NCBI GenBank assembly: GCA_002396065.1
Contig: DGWE01000007.1
Span: 1 to 23,730, forward strand
Source: Eubacteriaceae bacterium UBA4266
GTDB lineage: Bacteria > Bacillota > Clostridia > Eubacteriales > Eubacteriaceae
Reading direction: 5' to 3'
DNA: 23,730 nt
The notes under the pieces were generated by a model. The model ran no database searches. It was given only the letters and a program-made list of their open reading frames with translations, and had not been told where the DNA came from. This document shows positions 8,681-15,969 of the stretch, piece after piece. Within the stretch, counting starts at the first letter, position 1. The number at the start of each line of letters is the position of its first letter. The position numbers and the translations under genes were made by a program.

Positions 8681-8712
8681 AGCTCCTATTTCAAATAGGG
8701 GCTCTTTTTTTG
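8681..8712 (+). terminator. Intrinsic terminator after ispH-rpsA
   Basis: GAGCTCCTATTT and AAATAGGGGCTC form a stem of up to 12 bp (one G-T pair) with a small loop, followed by eight T residues. It lies 14 bp after the stop codon. Confidence 0.88.
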
Positions 8713-8766
8713 ATTCTGAAACGCCTGAACACGACGACGATTAAAAGTTCTAATTTACGGTATTTC

Positions 8767-8804
8767 AGCCTGCGGATACTTTTCGGAGTATCTGCAGGCT
8801 TTTT
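8767..8804 (+). terminator. Second tandem terminator before the comM promoter
   Basis: AGCCTGCGGATACT (8767-8780) pairs along all 14 bases (one G-T) with AGTATCTGCAGGCT (8787-8800) around a TTTCGG loop, followed by TTTTCTATT. It is a backup for the terminator at 8681, or ends a short transcript not otherwise recognised. I see no gene in the 8667-8894 gap. Confidence 0.75.
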
Positions 8805-8807
8805 CTA

Positions 8808-8836
8808 TTGGCAGACCGCGAAAATGCGAGTATAAT
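8808..8836 (+). promoter_or_regulatory. Sigma-A-type promoter for comM-dprA
   Basis: TTGGCA (8808-8813) and a perfect TATAAT (8831-8836) are spaced by 17 bp. The predicted start near 8843 gives a leader of about 52 nt with AAGGAG at 8883-8888. Confidence 0.8.
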
Positions 8837-8894
8837 AAGAAAAACGTTATCATCAAAAGCGACGGCACAGCAGCATTGAAATAAGGAGAAGAAA

Positions 8895-10409
8895 ATGTTA
8901 GCGAAAATATTCAGCTGCGGTCTTTTAGGGGTAGAGGGCGTGATCGTGACGGTGGAGGTGGATTTAAATTACGGTCTGCCGGGTTTCATTGTCGTCGGTC
9001 TGCCGGATGCGGGTGTCAAGGAATCCCGAGATCGGGTGTTTTCTGCGATTAAAAACAACGGATACGCCTATCCGGACAAGAAAGTGACTGTCAATTTGGC
9101 ACCGGCCGATCTTAAAAAAGAAGGGCCGTCTTACGATCTGCCCATCGCTATCGGGCTGCTCGCGGCCTCCAATCAGCTGGAAGGGGATTTTTCGGACACG
9201 CTGTTTTTCGGCGAGCTGTCCCTTAATGGCGATCTGCGGCCAGTCCGGGGTGTGCTGCCGATGGTGCTGGCGGCCAAACGCGAGGGCTTCAAAAAGGTCG
9301 TGCTGCCCCAGGCGAATAAAACCGAGGGCGCGGTGGTGGACGGCATGGACATCCTGCCGGCCGATAACCTCAAGCAGGTGCTCAATCACTTAAAGGGCAA
9401 GGCGCCGATTGCACCTTACCAGATTGACTCTCAGGCGCTGCTCAACGAGGGCCAGGCGTCGTACCGCGTCGATTTTTCGGAGATCAAGGGTCAGGACAAC
9501 GCGAAACGCGCCCTCGAAATCGCGGCGGCAGGCGGCCACAATGTGTTAATGAGCGGCCCACCGGGCAGTGGGAAGAGCATGCTGGCCAAGGCTTTTCCGT
9601 CGATTCTGCCGGCGTTGACGTTAAGCGAGGCGCTCGAAATCACGAAGATCTATTCGATTGCGGGACTGCTAAAAGACAATATTATGACCCATCGGCCGTT
9701 CAGATCGCCCCACCACACGCTGTCTAACGTCGCGATCGTCGGCGGCGGGTCGGTGCCGAAGCCGGGCGAGGTGTCGCTGGCGCACCTCGGCGTGCTGTTT
9801 CTCGACGAGCTGCCCGAATTTCAGAAGACGGCCCTCGAAGTGCTCAGACAGCCGATGGAGGATCACGAGGTGACGATTTCCAGAGTCAACGCGACGCTGA
9901 CTTATCCGGCGTCCTTCATGCTGATCGCGAGCATGAATCCCTGCCCCTGCGGGTATTACGGCGATCCGACCCACAAATGCACGTGTACGAAGAACGAAAT
10001 CAGGCGCTACAACAGCCGCATTTCCGGCCCGCTGCTGGACCGCATCGACATCAGAGTTGAGGTGCCGGCGGTGGACATCAAGGAGCTCGAGAGTCGGGCG
10101 CCTGGGGAATCCTCAAAGTGCATCCGCAAGCGGGTCAACCTGGCGCGGGAAATCCAAAATGAGCGCTTTCAAAACGACGAGGGGATTTACTTCAACGCGC
10201 AGCTGGAACCCCATCTCATTGACCGCTATTGCGTGTTGGACCGGGAAGGCCAGGATTTTATCGAGATGATTTACAACAAGCTCAAGCTCTCCGGGCGGGG
10301 CTACCACCGCATTTTAAAGCTGGCCCGAACGATCGCCGATTTGGACGGCGCGGAGCAGATCGGCTTGATTCACCTGTCAGAGGCGACGTCCTACCGTTCA
10401 GGGCAGTAG
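8895..10409 (+). CDS. comM: YifB/ComM family Mg-chelatase-like AAA+ ATPase
   Basis: The N-terminal ChlI-type domain (about residues 1-170, with GLPGFIVVGLPDAGVKESRDRV) is followed by an AAA+ module with Walker A GPPGSGKS (221-228, Lys227), Walker B FLDELPEF (Asp304/Glu305) and the four-cysteine block CPCGYYGDPTHKCTC, then GPLLDRIDI. This is the standard layout of ComM/YifB; 504 residues is the usual length. In naturally transformable bacteria ComM is a hexameric helicase promoting branch migration during integration of imported DNA, but it is also widespread in species not known to be competent. AAGGAG lies 6 nt before the ATG. dprA starts 19 bp after the stop, which supports a DNA-processing role. 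Confidence 0.92.
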   Translation: MLAKIFSCGLLGVEGVIVTVEVDLNYGLPGFIVVGLPDAGVKESRDRVFSAIKNNGYAYPDKKVTVNLAPADLKKEGPSYDLPIAIGLLAASNQLEGDFSDTLFFGELSLNGDLRPVRGVLPMVLAAKREGFKKVVLPQANKTEGAVVDGMDILPADNLKQVLNHLKGKAPIAPYQIDSQALLNEGQASYRVDFSEIKGQDNAKRALEIAAAGGHNVLMSGPPGSGKSMLAKAFPSILPALTLSEALEITKIYSIAGLLKDNIMTHRPFRSPHHTLSNVAIVGGGSVPKPGEVSLAHLGVLFLDELPEFQKTALEVLRQPMEDHEVTISRVNATLTYPASFMLIASMNPCPCGYYGDPTHKCTCTKNEIRRYNSRISGPLLDRIDIRVEVPAVDIKELESRAPGESSKCIRKRVNLAREIQNERFQNDEGIYFNAQLEPHLIDRYCVLDREGQDFIEMIYNKLKLSGRGYHRILKLARTIADLDGAEQIGLIHLSEATSYRSGQ

Positions 10410-10428
10410 CTTAGTGAAGGAGGACGGC

Positions 10429-11553
10429 ATGGACAACGCGACGATTTACGATATTTGGCTTTCATCGATCACAAACGTGTCGAATATCAAGAAAAACACA
10501 CTGCTGACGGTTTTTAAAACCGCGGAGCAGATTTATGCGGCGTCCGCGTCAGACATTCGGGCGACGGGTTTACTTCGCGAAAAGGACATTCAAAAAATCG
10601 AGGATCAGAAAAGCTTGGCGCTGACGGAACGAGCCGTGCGATTTATCGAAAAAAATAAGATTGTCTGCATCCCGAAAAATAGTCCCCATTATCCGAGGCG
10701 GCTTGAAAAAATATACAATCCGCCGGTGATGCTCTACGCGTTGGGAAACGTCGGGCTTACTGAACGGGATTTGACCATTGGCATGGTCGGGTCGAGAAAA
10801 TCAAGCCTTGGAGCGATGAAAACGGCGCGGCAGTTCGGCAGGCGGTTTTCCGAGATAGGCATGACGGTGATTTCCGGCATGGCGGCCGGTGTCGACAGCG
10901 CGGCGGCCGAGGGCGCCCTTGACGGCATCGGCTCAACGGTGGCTGTTTTCGGTTCCGGCATTGACGTCTGTTATCCGGCGGGCAACCGCGAACTTTACGA
11001 GCGCATCCGGGAGAAAGGGCTGCTATTGAGCGAGTTTTTCATCGGACAGCCGCCGAAATCCGGACATTTTCCACTGCGCAACCGGATCATCGCGGGCCTC
11101 TCCGACGGCATCGTCGTGGTCGAGGCACGGCTTAAAAGCGGGGCGTTAATCACAGCGGATCACGCCCTCGAGCAGGGGAAGACGGTTTACGCGATGCCCC
11201 AGAGCATCGGGGTAAAATCCGCGGAGGGTTCCAACCAGCTGCTCAAGGAAGGGGCCAAGCTTGTCACGGAGCCGGAGGATGTGCTCGAGGATTTTGTCGA
11301 GTTAAAGGCTGTTAAAAAAACAAAGCCTGAGCCGTCTGAGAACCCTCAGAAATCGGCACAGGCTGAAAAACAATTGTCGTTATCGGAAGACGAAAAAGAG
11401 GTATTAGACGCAGTAATAAAGGGCGTAGATACCGTTGACGGGCTGGTCCAGAGACTGGACACGCCCATCGCGAAGCTCAACGCGGTGTTGATGATGATGG
11501 AGCTCAAACACCTCGTGAAGGTTTCCTACGGCCAAATTACGCTTCTAATTTAA
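10429..11553 (+). CDS. dprA: DNA-processing protein DprA (Smf)
   Basis: DprA binds incoming single-stranded DNA and loads RecA during transformation. The extended Rossmann fold is evident from YPRRLEKIYNPP, GMVGSRKSS (about 119-126), ISGMAAGVDSAAAEGAL (about 148-164), FGSGIDVCYPAGN and the later RNRIIAGLSDGIVVVEA. A charged linker (about 300-325) precedes a C-terminal winged helix with VDTVDGLVQRLD. I chose the ATG at 10429 because AAGGAGG (10417-10423) sits 5 nt upstream; an in-frame GTG at 10414 precedes that site and is unlikely. The protein is 374 residues, normal for the family. The gene meets coaBC tail to tail with only 5 bp between stop codons. Confidence 0.93.
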   Translation: MDNATIYDIWLSSITNVSNIKKNTLLTVFKTAEQIYAASASDIRATGLLREKDIQKIEDQKSLALTERAVRFIEKNKIVCIPKNSPHYPRRLEKIYNPPVMLYALGNVGLTERDLTIGMVGSRKSSLGAMKTARQFGRRFSEIGMTVISGMAAGVDSAAAEGALDGIGSTVAVFGSGIDVCYPAGNRELYERIREKGLLLSEFFIGQPPKSGHFPLRNRIIAGLSDGIVVVEARLKSGALITADHALEQGKTVYAMPQSIGVKSAEGSNQLLKEGAKLVTEPEDVLEDFVELKAVKKTKPEPSENPQKSAQAEKQLSLSEDEKEVLDAVIKGVDTVDGLVQRLDTPIAKLNAVLMMMELKHLVKVSYGQITLLI

Positions 11554-11558
11554 TATTT

Positions 11559-12764
11559 TTATTGCTGGCCGTTCTGCGCTTCTAAGATGGCGTCGAGGAT
11601 GCAGTGGGCCACATGAGACTTCGGCATCAGCGGCAGGGCAACGTTGCCGTTTTTGGTGATCAGGGTGACCACGTTGGTGTCGCCCTGAAAACCAGCGCCG
11701 CTCACCCGCAGATTGTTGGCGACGACCATGTCAATTTTTTTCTTTTCCAGCTTTTTCCGGCTGTTTTCAATTAAATTTTCCGTTTCCATCGAAAAGCCGC
11801 AGATAAACTGGTGGGCCTTTTTGATTTCGCCCAAACGCTTTAAAATATCGGTCGTGCGCTTTAATTCAATGGCTGGGACGCCCTTGTCTTTTTTAATTTT
11901 TTCGGCAGCCATCGTTTTTGGCGTGTAGTCGGCGACCGCAGCGGCTTTAATGATGACGTCCTGTTCCGGTGCGGCAGAGAGCACAGCTTCGGCCATGTCC
12001 TCGGCAGACTGAATGGGGACAAAGTTGACAAAGGGTACTGGCTTTAAGGACGTCGGCCCGGAAACAAGGGTGACCTCCGCACCGCGCAGCATCGCGTCGT
12101 AGGCGATGGCGTAGCCCATTTTGCCGCTGGAATGGTTGGTGATGTAGCGCACCGGATCGATGGCTTCGCAGGTCGGACCGGCGGTGATTAAAATCTTTTT
12201 CCCGATCAAATCCTTTTCGTAGGCGATTTCGCGGTAAATGTAATCCAAAAGCGCGTCGGGCTGCGGAAGCTTGCCGGCACCGTTGTCCTTGCAGGCGAGA
12301 ATACCGGAATCCGGCGTGATGACGTGCCAGCCGTAGTCCTTCAGAACACTGAGGTTGTGCTGGACGATCGGGTTGTTGTACATCGCGGTATTCATTGCCG
12401 GCGCGATATATTTGGGACAGGTGCAGGCTAGAGCGGTTGTGGTCAGCATGTCGTCGGCAAGGCCGTAGGCCAGCTTCGCGATGATGTCGGCAGTGGCCGG
12501 TGCGATGAATAATAGATCGGCCTTCTTAGCCAGCGCGACGTGGGCGACGTTATATTGAATTGTCTTATCAAAAGTATCTGTGATACAATTATTTCCAGTC
12601 AGCGTGGAAAAGGTCATTGGCTGGATGATTTCGGTGGCGTTTGGCGTCATGATGACGTGAACGTCACATTTCTGTTTAGCCAGGGCCGACGCGACATCGG
12701 CCATTTTGTAGGCGGCGATGCTCGCAGAAACGCCGAGAATCACCGTACGATTTTCTAAATTCAT
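11559..12764 (-). CDS. coaBC: Bifunctional phosphopantothenoylcysteine decarboxylase / phosphopantothenate-cysteine ligase
   Basis: CoaBC carries out two consecutive steps of coenzyme A synthesis. The N-terminal FMN-dependent CoaC domain shows GVSASIAAYK, catalytic His75 (NVAHVAL), PAMNTAMYNNP (122-132) and the flap cysteine Cys158 in SGILACKDNGAG. The CoaB domain from about residue 187 shows ILITAGPTCEAIDPVRYITN, HSSGKMG and KAAAVADYTP. I chose the start at 12764, giving MNLENRTVILG and 401 residues, because GGAGAAAGG precedes it; an ATG nine codons upstream would put this site inside the gene. It has its own promoter and diverges from the metalloprotease-like gene. No terminator is evident at its 3' end. 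Confidence 0.95.
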   Translation of the reverse strand: MNLENRTVILGVSASIAAYKMADVASALAKQKCDVHVIMTPNATEIIQPMTFSTLTGNNCITDTFDKTIQYNVAHVALAKKADLLFIAPATADIIAKLAYGLADDMLTTTALACTCPKYIAPAMNTAMYNNPIVQHNLSVLKDYGWHVITPDSGILACKDNGAGKLPQPDALLDYIYREIAYEKDLIGKKILITAGPTCEAIDPVRYITNHSSGKMGYAIAYDAMLRGAEVTLVSGPTSLKPVPFVNFVPIQSAEDMAEAVLSAAPEQDVIIKAAAVADYTPKTMAAEKIKKDKGVPAIELKRTTDILKRLGEIKKAHQFICGFSMETENLIENSRKKLEKKKIDMVVANNLRVSGAGFQGDTNVVTLITKNGNVALPLMPKSHVAHCILDAILEAQNGQQ

Positions 12765-12806
12765 GTTGCCCTTTCTCCAATATTTTGGCATTATTCATTT
12801 TTCAGT

Positions 12807-12835
12807 ATTATAGCAAAAAGGCGGGGCGTATACAA
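12807..12835 (-). promoter_or_regulatory. Promoter for coaBC
   Basis: Read on the minus strand, TTGTAT (12830-12835) and a perfect TATAAT (12807-12812) are separated by 17 bp, about 40 bp before the chosen coaBC start. The -35 box is weak. Confidence 0.6.
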
Positions 12836-12875
12836 GATTGGCACGGTGAATCCGCATTGAGAGGAGGTTTTGGGC

Positions 12876-13556
12876 ATGTACACGTTAATACGCAGCAGCC
12901 GAAAAACCATCGCGCTGAAGGTTTTGAAGGACGGCACGCTGCAGGTCAAGGCACCTAAGCAGGTCAGTCAGAGCGAAATCGAGCGTTTTATAGAAGAAAA
13001 ATCAGATTGGATTGCAAAACGGACCGCACAAATCAAATCAGCCGAAGATTTTGAAATTTCAGACGGTTCCTGGATTCGGGTGCTCGGTGTCGATATTCCG
13101 GTTTTGGCTGTGCCGGACGGCCGGTTTGAATTTAAACGCGCCGTGAAGCTGGATCATTCTGTCATTACGATTCCAGCCGGTGCCGATCCCAAAACCGTTA
13201 AGCGGGGGATCGTCAACATTTATAGGAAGCTGGCAGAGGACATCATTCTTCAGCGGGTTGCCTGGTATGAGGCGGTGATGGATCTGCATCCAACTAAAGT
13301 CCGGATCAATAACGCGGCCAGCCGATGGGGCTCCTGCTCGTCAAAGAAGAGCATCAATTTTTCGTGGCGGCTGGTTATGGCGGACGGCAAGGCCATAGAT
13401 TCTGTCGTGATTCACGAGCTGGCGCACATTAAGTATATGAACCACTCGAAGGCATTTTGGAACCTGGTCGAACAATACTGTCCAGATTACAAAATACAGC
13501 GGAAAAAACTCAATCGGCTGTCTGAAAAATTGATGGCCGAAAATTGGGATGCGTAA
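12876..13556 (+). CDS. YgjP-like (DUF45/M48-like) metallopeptidase-domain protein
   Basis: This 226-residue protein has the zinc motif HELAHIKYMNH (His180, Glu181, His184, His190) followed by FWNLVEQYCPDYK, and upstream the conserved SRWGSCSSKKSINFSWRL. This is the pattern of the YgjP/DUF45 family, predicted zinc metallopeptidases related to the WLM/SprT group. Their substrates are largely unknown. The N-terminal half is a basic, beta-rich region (IRSSRKTIALKVLKDGTLQVKAP) typical of the family. The ATG at 12876 is preceded by GAGGAGG (12861-12867) at 8 nt; a TTG two codons earlier is less likely. I could not identify a convincing promoter for it in the gap shared with coaBC. Confidence 0.88.
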   Translation: MYTLIRSSRKTIALKVLKDGTLQVKAPKQVSQSEIERFIEEKSDWIAKRTAQIKSAEDFEISDGSWIRVLGVDIPVLAVPDGRFEFKRAVKLDHSVITIPAGADPKTVKRGIVNIYRKLAEDIILQRVAWYEAVMDLHPTKVRINNAASRWGSCSSKKSINFSWRLVMADGKAIDSVVIHELAHIKYMNHSKAFWNLVEQYCPDYKIQRKKLNRLSEKLMAENWDA

Positions 13557-13566
13557 AAAAACATGA

Positions 13567-13592
13567 AAATGACAAATTCAATTTGCATTTTT
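13567..13592 (+). terminator. Weak AT-rich terminator after the metallopeptidase-like gene
   Basis: AAATG-A-CAAATT and AATTTG-CATTT can pair with a one-base bulge, followed by TTTTT. The stem is AT-rich and its right arm overlaps the -35 region proposed for pckA, so its efficiency is uncertain. Confidence 0.35.
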
Positions 13593-13611
13593 ACTCATCC
13601 TATCATATAAT
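13583..13611 (+). promoter_or_regulatory. Candidate promoter for pckA
   Basis: TTGCAT (13583-13588) and a perfect TATAAT (13606-13611) are 17 bp apart. Transcription from here would give a leader of roughly 164 nt ahead of pckA. The rest of the gap is AT-rich with no gene; a weaker promoter closer to pckA cannot be excluded. Confidence 0.5.
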
Positions 13612-13657
13612 ACCTTGTATACACGATGAAAATATTACAAGAAAAGCTGATTGTGTC

Positions 13658-13692
13658 TCTGTTTTTTCGAAAAATAACCGAAATTAAACAGA
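13658..13692 (+). promoter_or_regulatory. Inverted repeat (hairpin) in the pckA leader
   Basis: TCTGTTTTTTCG (13658-13669) pairs over 12 bases with CGAAA-TT-AAACAGA (13679-13692), with a two-base bulge and a 9-nt loop. It has no following T run, so it is not an obvious terminator. It could be an operator or an mRNA structure. Function is unknown. Confidence 0.4.
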
Positions 13693-13781
13693 AATCGCTC
13701 GGTTGTAATGAAAATTCTTGAAAATATAACGTGTATTTTTATGTATGTGATTAAATAAATATAAATCTGAAAGGAAGACTT

Positions 13782-15359
13782 ATGTACGATTGTGATTTAT
13801 CTTTTTTGGGATTAGACGGAAAAAAAGCACTCGTGAATGCGAAAGCATCAGTGTTGACGGAAAAGGCACTCTCCCGCGGTGAAGGGCATTTGTCCGATAC
13901 CGGCGCCATCGTCGTCAACACTGGCAAATACACTGGGCGTTCGCCTAAGGACCGTTTCATCGTCGACGATGAAGTCAGCCACGATAAGGTTGCCTGGGGT
14001 CCCATTAACATGCCCTTTGACGAAGATAAATTTGAAGCTTTATACAAAAAGATGACGGCTTACGTCGGCACCTTGGATGAAGTTTACGTCTTTAATGGAT
14101 ACGCCGGTGCTGACAAGGATTATCAGCTGCCGATTCGCGTCGTGAATCAATACGCGAGCCAGAACCTTTTTGTTGAAAATTTGTTCATCGAACCAAAGGA
14201 CGATGAAGAATCTAAAGCCATCGATCCGCAGTTTACCGTGATCGCGGTTCCAGGATTCCATTGTGATCCGGAAGTTGACGGCACCCACAGCGAAGCGGCG
14301 ATTATCATCAGCTTCAAAAAGCGCGTCGTTTTGATCGCGGGCTCCCGCTACTGCGGAGAAATCAAAAAATCGATTTTCTCTGTCATGAATTTCCTGCTGC
14401 CGCAGAAGGATGTTTTGACCATGCACTGCTCGGCCAATATGGACGACGACGGCCGTACCGCATTGTTCTTTGGCCTTTCCGGTACGGGCAAAACGACGCT
14501 TTCCGCCAATCCTGAACGCGGTCTGATCGGCGATGACGAACACGGCTGGAGCGACAATGGCATTTTCAACTTTGAAGGCGGATGCTTTGCAAAATGTATC
14601 GACCTCGAAGAAGAAAGTGAACCTGAAATCTATCACGCCATCCGTTTTGGTACGGTTGTCGAAAACGTCGTGCTGGACGAAAACGGCAAACCGGATTACA
14701 GCGACGACAAATACACACAGAACACCCGTGCAGGCTATCAGCTCAGCTATATTCCAAACGCGGTGATTCCGAGTATCGGCGGCCATCCGAACACGATCAT
14801 TTTCCTGACAGCTGACGCCTTTGGTGTTTTGCCTCCGGTCGCAAAACTCAACAAATATCAGGCGATGTTCCACTTCGTTTCCGGCTACACCAGCAAACTC
14901 GCTGGAACGGAACGCGGCGTCACGGAACCTCAGACGACATTTTCCACCTGTTTCGGCGAACCCTTTATGCCATTGCCGGCATCCCGTTACGCTGAACTTT
15001 TAGGCGAAAAAATCGATAAATATCACTGCAATGTTTACTTGGTCAATACTGGCTGGTCCGGCGGCCCTTACGGCGTTGGCAGCCGTTTCAAGCTGAAATA
15101 CACCCGCGCGATCGTTTCCGCAGCGACGGCAGGGAAGCTGGAAGACATTCCGACGGTTCACGACGATTTGTTTAATATCGAAATTCCGACGAGCTGCCCG
15201 GGCGTGCCTTCAGAACTTTTGATGCCGAAGAACACATGGGAAGACAAGGAAGCCTACGACAAGACCGCCAAGGATTTGGCTGCTCATTTCGTCGAAAACT
15301 TCAAGAAATACGACACCATGCCGCAGGAAATCATCGACGCAGGTCCGAATGTCAAGTAA
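13782..15359 (+). CDS. pckA: Phosphoenolpyruvate carboxykinase (ATP)
   Basis: PckA interconverts oxaloacetate plus ATP with PEP, CO2 and ADP; in anaerobes it can work in either the gluconeogenic or the ATP-forming, CO2-fixing direction. The ATP-type signature is clear: [16 protein letters not shown] near the N-terminus, the P-loop GLSGTGKTT at 231-239, the metal-binding [19 protein letters not shown] just after it, and [12 protein letters not shown] near the C-terminus. At 525 residues it is of normal length. AAAGGAAG lies a few bases before the ATG. The gene is monocistronic, with its own leader and a terminator at 15378. The sequence does not indicate the physiological direction. Confidence 0.97.
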   Translation: MYDCDLSFLGLDGKKALVNAKASVLTEKALSRGEGHLSDTGAIVVNTGKYTGRSPKDRFIVDDEVSHDKVAWGPINMPFDEDKFEALYKKMTAYVGTLDEVYVFNGYAGADKDYQLPIRVVNQYASQNLFVENLFIEPKDDEESKAIDPQFTVIAVPGFHCDPEVDGTHSEAAIIISFKKRVVLIAGSRYCGEIKKSIFSVMNFLLPQKDVLTMHCSANMDDDGRTALFFGLSGTGKTTLSANPERGLIGDDEHGWSDNGIFNFEGGCFAKCIDLEEESEPEIYHAIRFGTVVENVVLDENGKPDYSDDKYTQNTRAGYQLSYIPNAVIPSIGGHPNTIIFLTADAFGVLPPVAKLNKYQAMFHFVSGYTSKLAGTERGVTEPQTTFSTCFGEPFMPLPASRYAELLGEKIDKYHCNVYLVNTGWSGGPYGVGSRFKLKYTRAIVSAATAGKLEDIPTVHDDLFNIEIPTSCPGVPSELLMPKNTWEDKEAYDKTAKDLAAHFVENFKKYDTMPQEIIDAGPNVK

Positions 15360-15377
15360 TTGAATCGCTTTTTCCAA

Positions 15378-15415
15378 AGGCCGGATATCCCCAGACGGGG
15401 TTGTCCGGTCTTTTT
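15378..15415 (+). terminator. Intrinsic terminator after pckA
   Basis: GGCCGGA-TA-TCCCC pairs with GGGG-TTG-TCCGGTC around a short loop, followed by TTTTTCTTT. It lies about 20 bp after the pckA stop. Confidence 0.85.
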
Positions 15416-15437
15416 CTTTAAATAAAACTGAAGCGCC

Positions 15438-15466
15438 TTGACAATCAGAATCAGAATGTTTATACT
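15438..15466 (+). promoter_or_regulatory. Strong promoter for the MarR-lon operon
   Basis: A perfect TTGACA (15438-15443), a 17-bp spacer and TATACT (15461-15466) form the best promoter in the window. Transcription would begin near 15473. Confidence 0.85.
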
Positions 15467-15475
15467 AACATCGAA

Positions 15476-15494
15476 ATTTAGGTAAAACCAAACT
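15476..15494. promoter_or_regulatory. Candidate MarR operator at the transcription start
   Basis: An imperfect palindrome centred on 15485 (ATTTAGGT-AAA-ACCAAACT, 6 of 8 outer pairs matching) overlaps the predicted start of transcription. Its position suits autorepression by the MarR protein encoded next. That role is inference. Confidence 0.35.
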
Positions 15495-15531
15495 AATTTT
15501 TGAGATGGTTCGATGTTTGATAGGAGCGAGT

Positions 15532-15948
15532 ATGGCATGTAGAAGGCAAGATTTAATTCAGGCATTGGGTCATTTAATGACACTGGGAACCCATTGCAAC
15601 GACGCGGCGAAGGATGAGTGCCGGACGATGCTCACGCAGCGCCAAGTCGAGTGCCTGCACATTATTGATGAGCGTCAGAACATTACTTTTTCTGATTTGG
15701 CGCATACTTTTAGTTTATCGAAACCGACCATCACGGAAATGATCGACAAATTGTCGGATCAAGGCTGTGTGGTCAGGGAGAAAAGCCAGCAGGACAGGCG
15801 GGTCTCTTACATCCGGCTGACCGAAAAGGGTGAAGCAGCCGCGCGCTGCGAACAACGCGGAAAAATGCAGTTGATTTATCATATTGAAGCCAGCCTGACG
15901 GACGATGAGATCGATCTGCTGATTTCACTGCTGCAAAAAGTGCATTAA
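15532..15948 (+). CDS. MarR-family transcriptional regulator, cysteine-rich
   Basis: The 138-residue protein has the MarR winged helix: TQRQVECLHII, then ITFSDLAHTFSLSKPTITEMIDKL (recognition helix) and the beta-wing with the DRR signature in SQQDRRVSYIRLTEKG. I chose the ATG at 15532 because AGGAG (15522-15526) sits 5 nt upstream; the ATG at 15505 would add nine residues without such a site. Six cysteines (3, 22, 30, 41, 79, 106) are many for so short a MarR protein and could suggest redox or metal sensing, though no known site pattern is recognised. lon begins 21 bp downstream with no promoter or terminator between, so the two are very probably one transcript. Its ligand and targets are unknown. 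Confidence 0.88.
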   Translation: MACRRQDLIQALGHLMTLGTHCNDAAKDECRTMLTQRQVECLHIIDERQNITFSDLAHTFSLSKPTITEMIDKLSDQGCVVREKSQQDRRVSYIRLTEKGEAAARCEQRGKMQLIYHIEASLTDDEIDLLISLLQKVH

Positions 15949-15969
15949 CATAAAACAGGAGGCGATTAT

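Noticed and set aside
8560..8835. A plus-strand open frame starting in the 3' end of ispH-rpsA and running across both terminators
   Set aside because: It is out of frame with the real gene, lacks a ribosome binding site and spans two terminator hairpins; the translation shows no family pattern.
11540..11588. Direct repeat GCTTCTAA on both sides of the dprA/coaBC junction
   Set aside because: Only eight bases, and both copies lie at or in gene ends; no further similarity, so chance is sufficient.
12876..13556. Secreted protease
   Set aside because: No signal peptide or membrane segment is seen; the YgjP/DUF45 pattern fits a cytoplasmic predicted metallopeptidase.
13563..13715. Three copies of ATGAAAAT (13563, 13626, 13708) in the pckA upstream region
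   Set aside because: Spacing is irregular (63 and 82 bp) and the word is common in AT-rich DNA, so no repeat array is claimed.
14040..14873. A 277-codon open frame on the minus strand inside pckA
   Set aside because: It lies entirely opposite a clear pckA gene, has no recognisable domain, and arises from codon bias in the sense gene.
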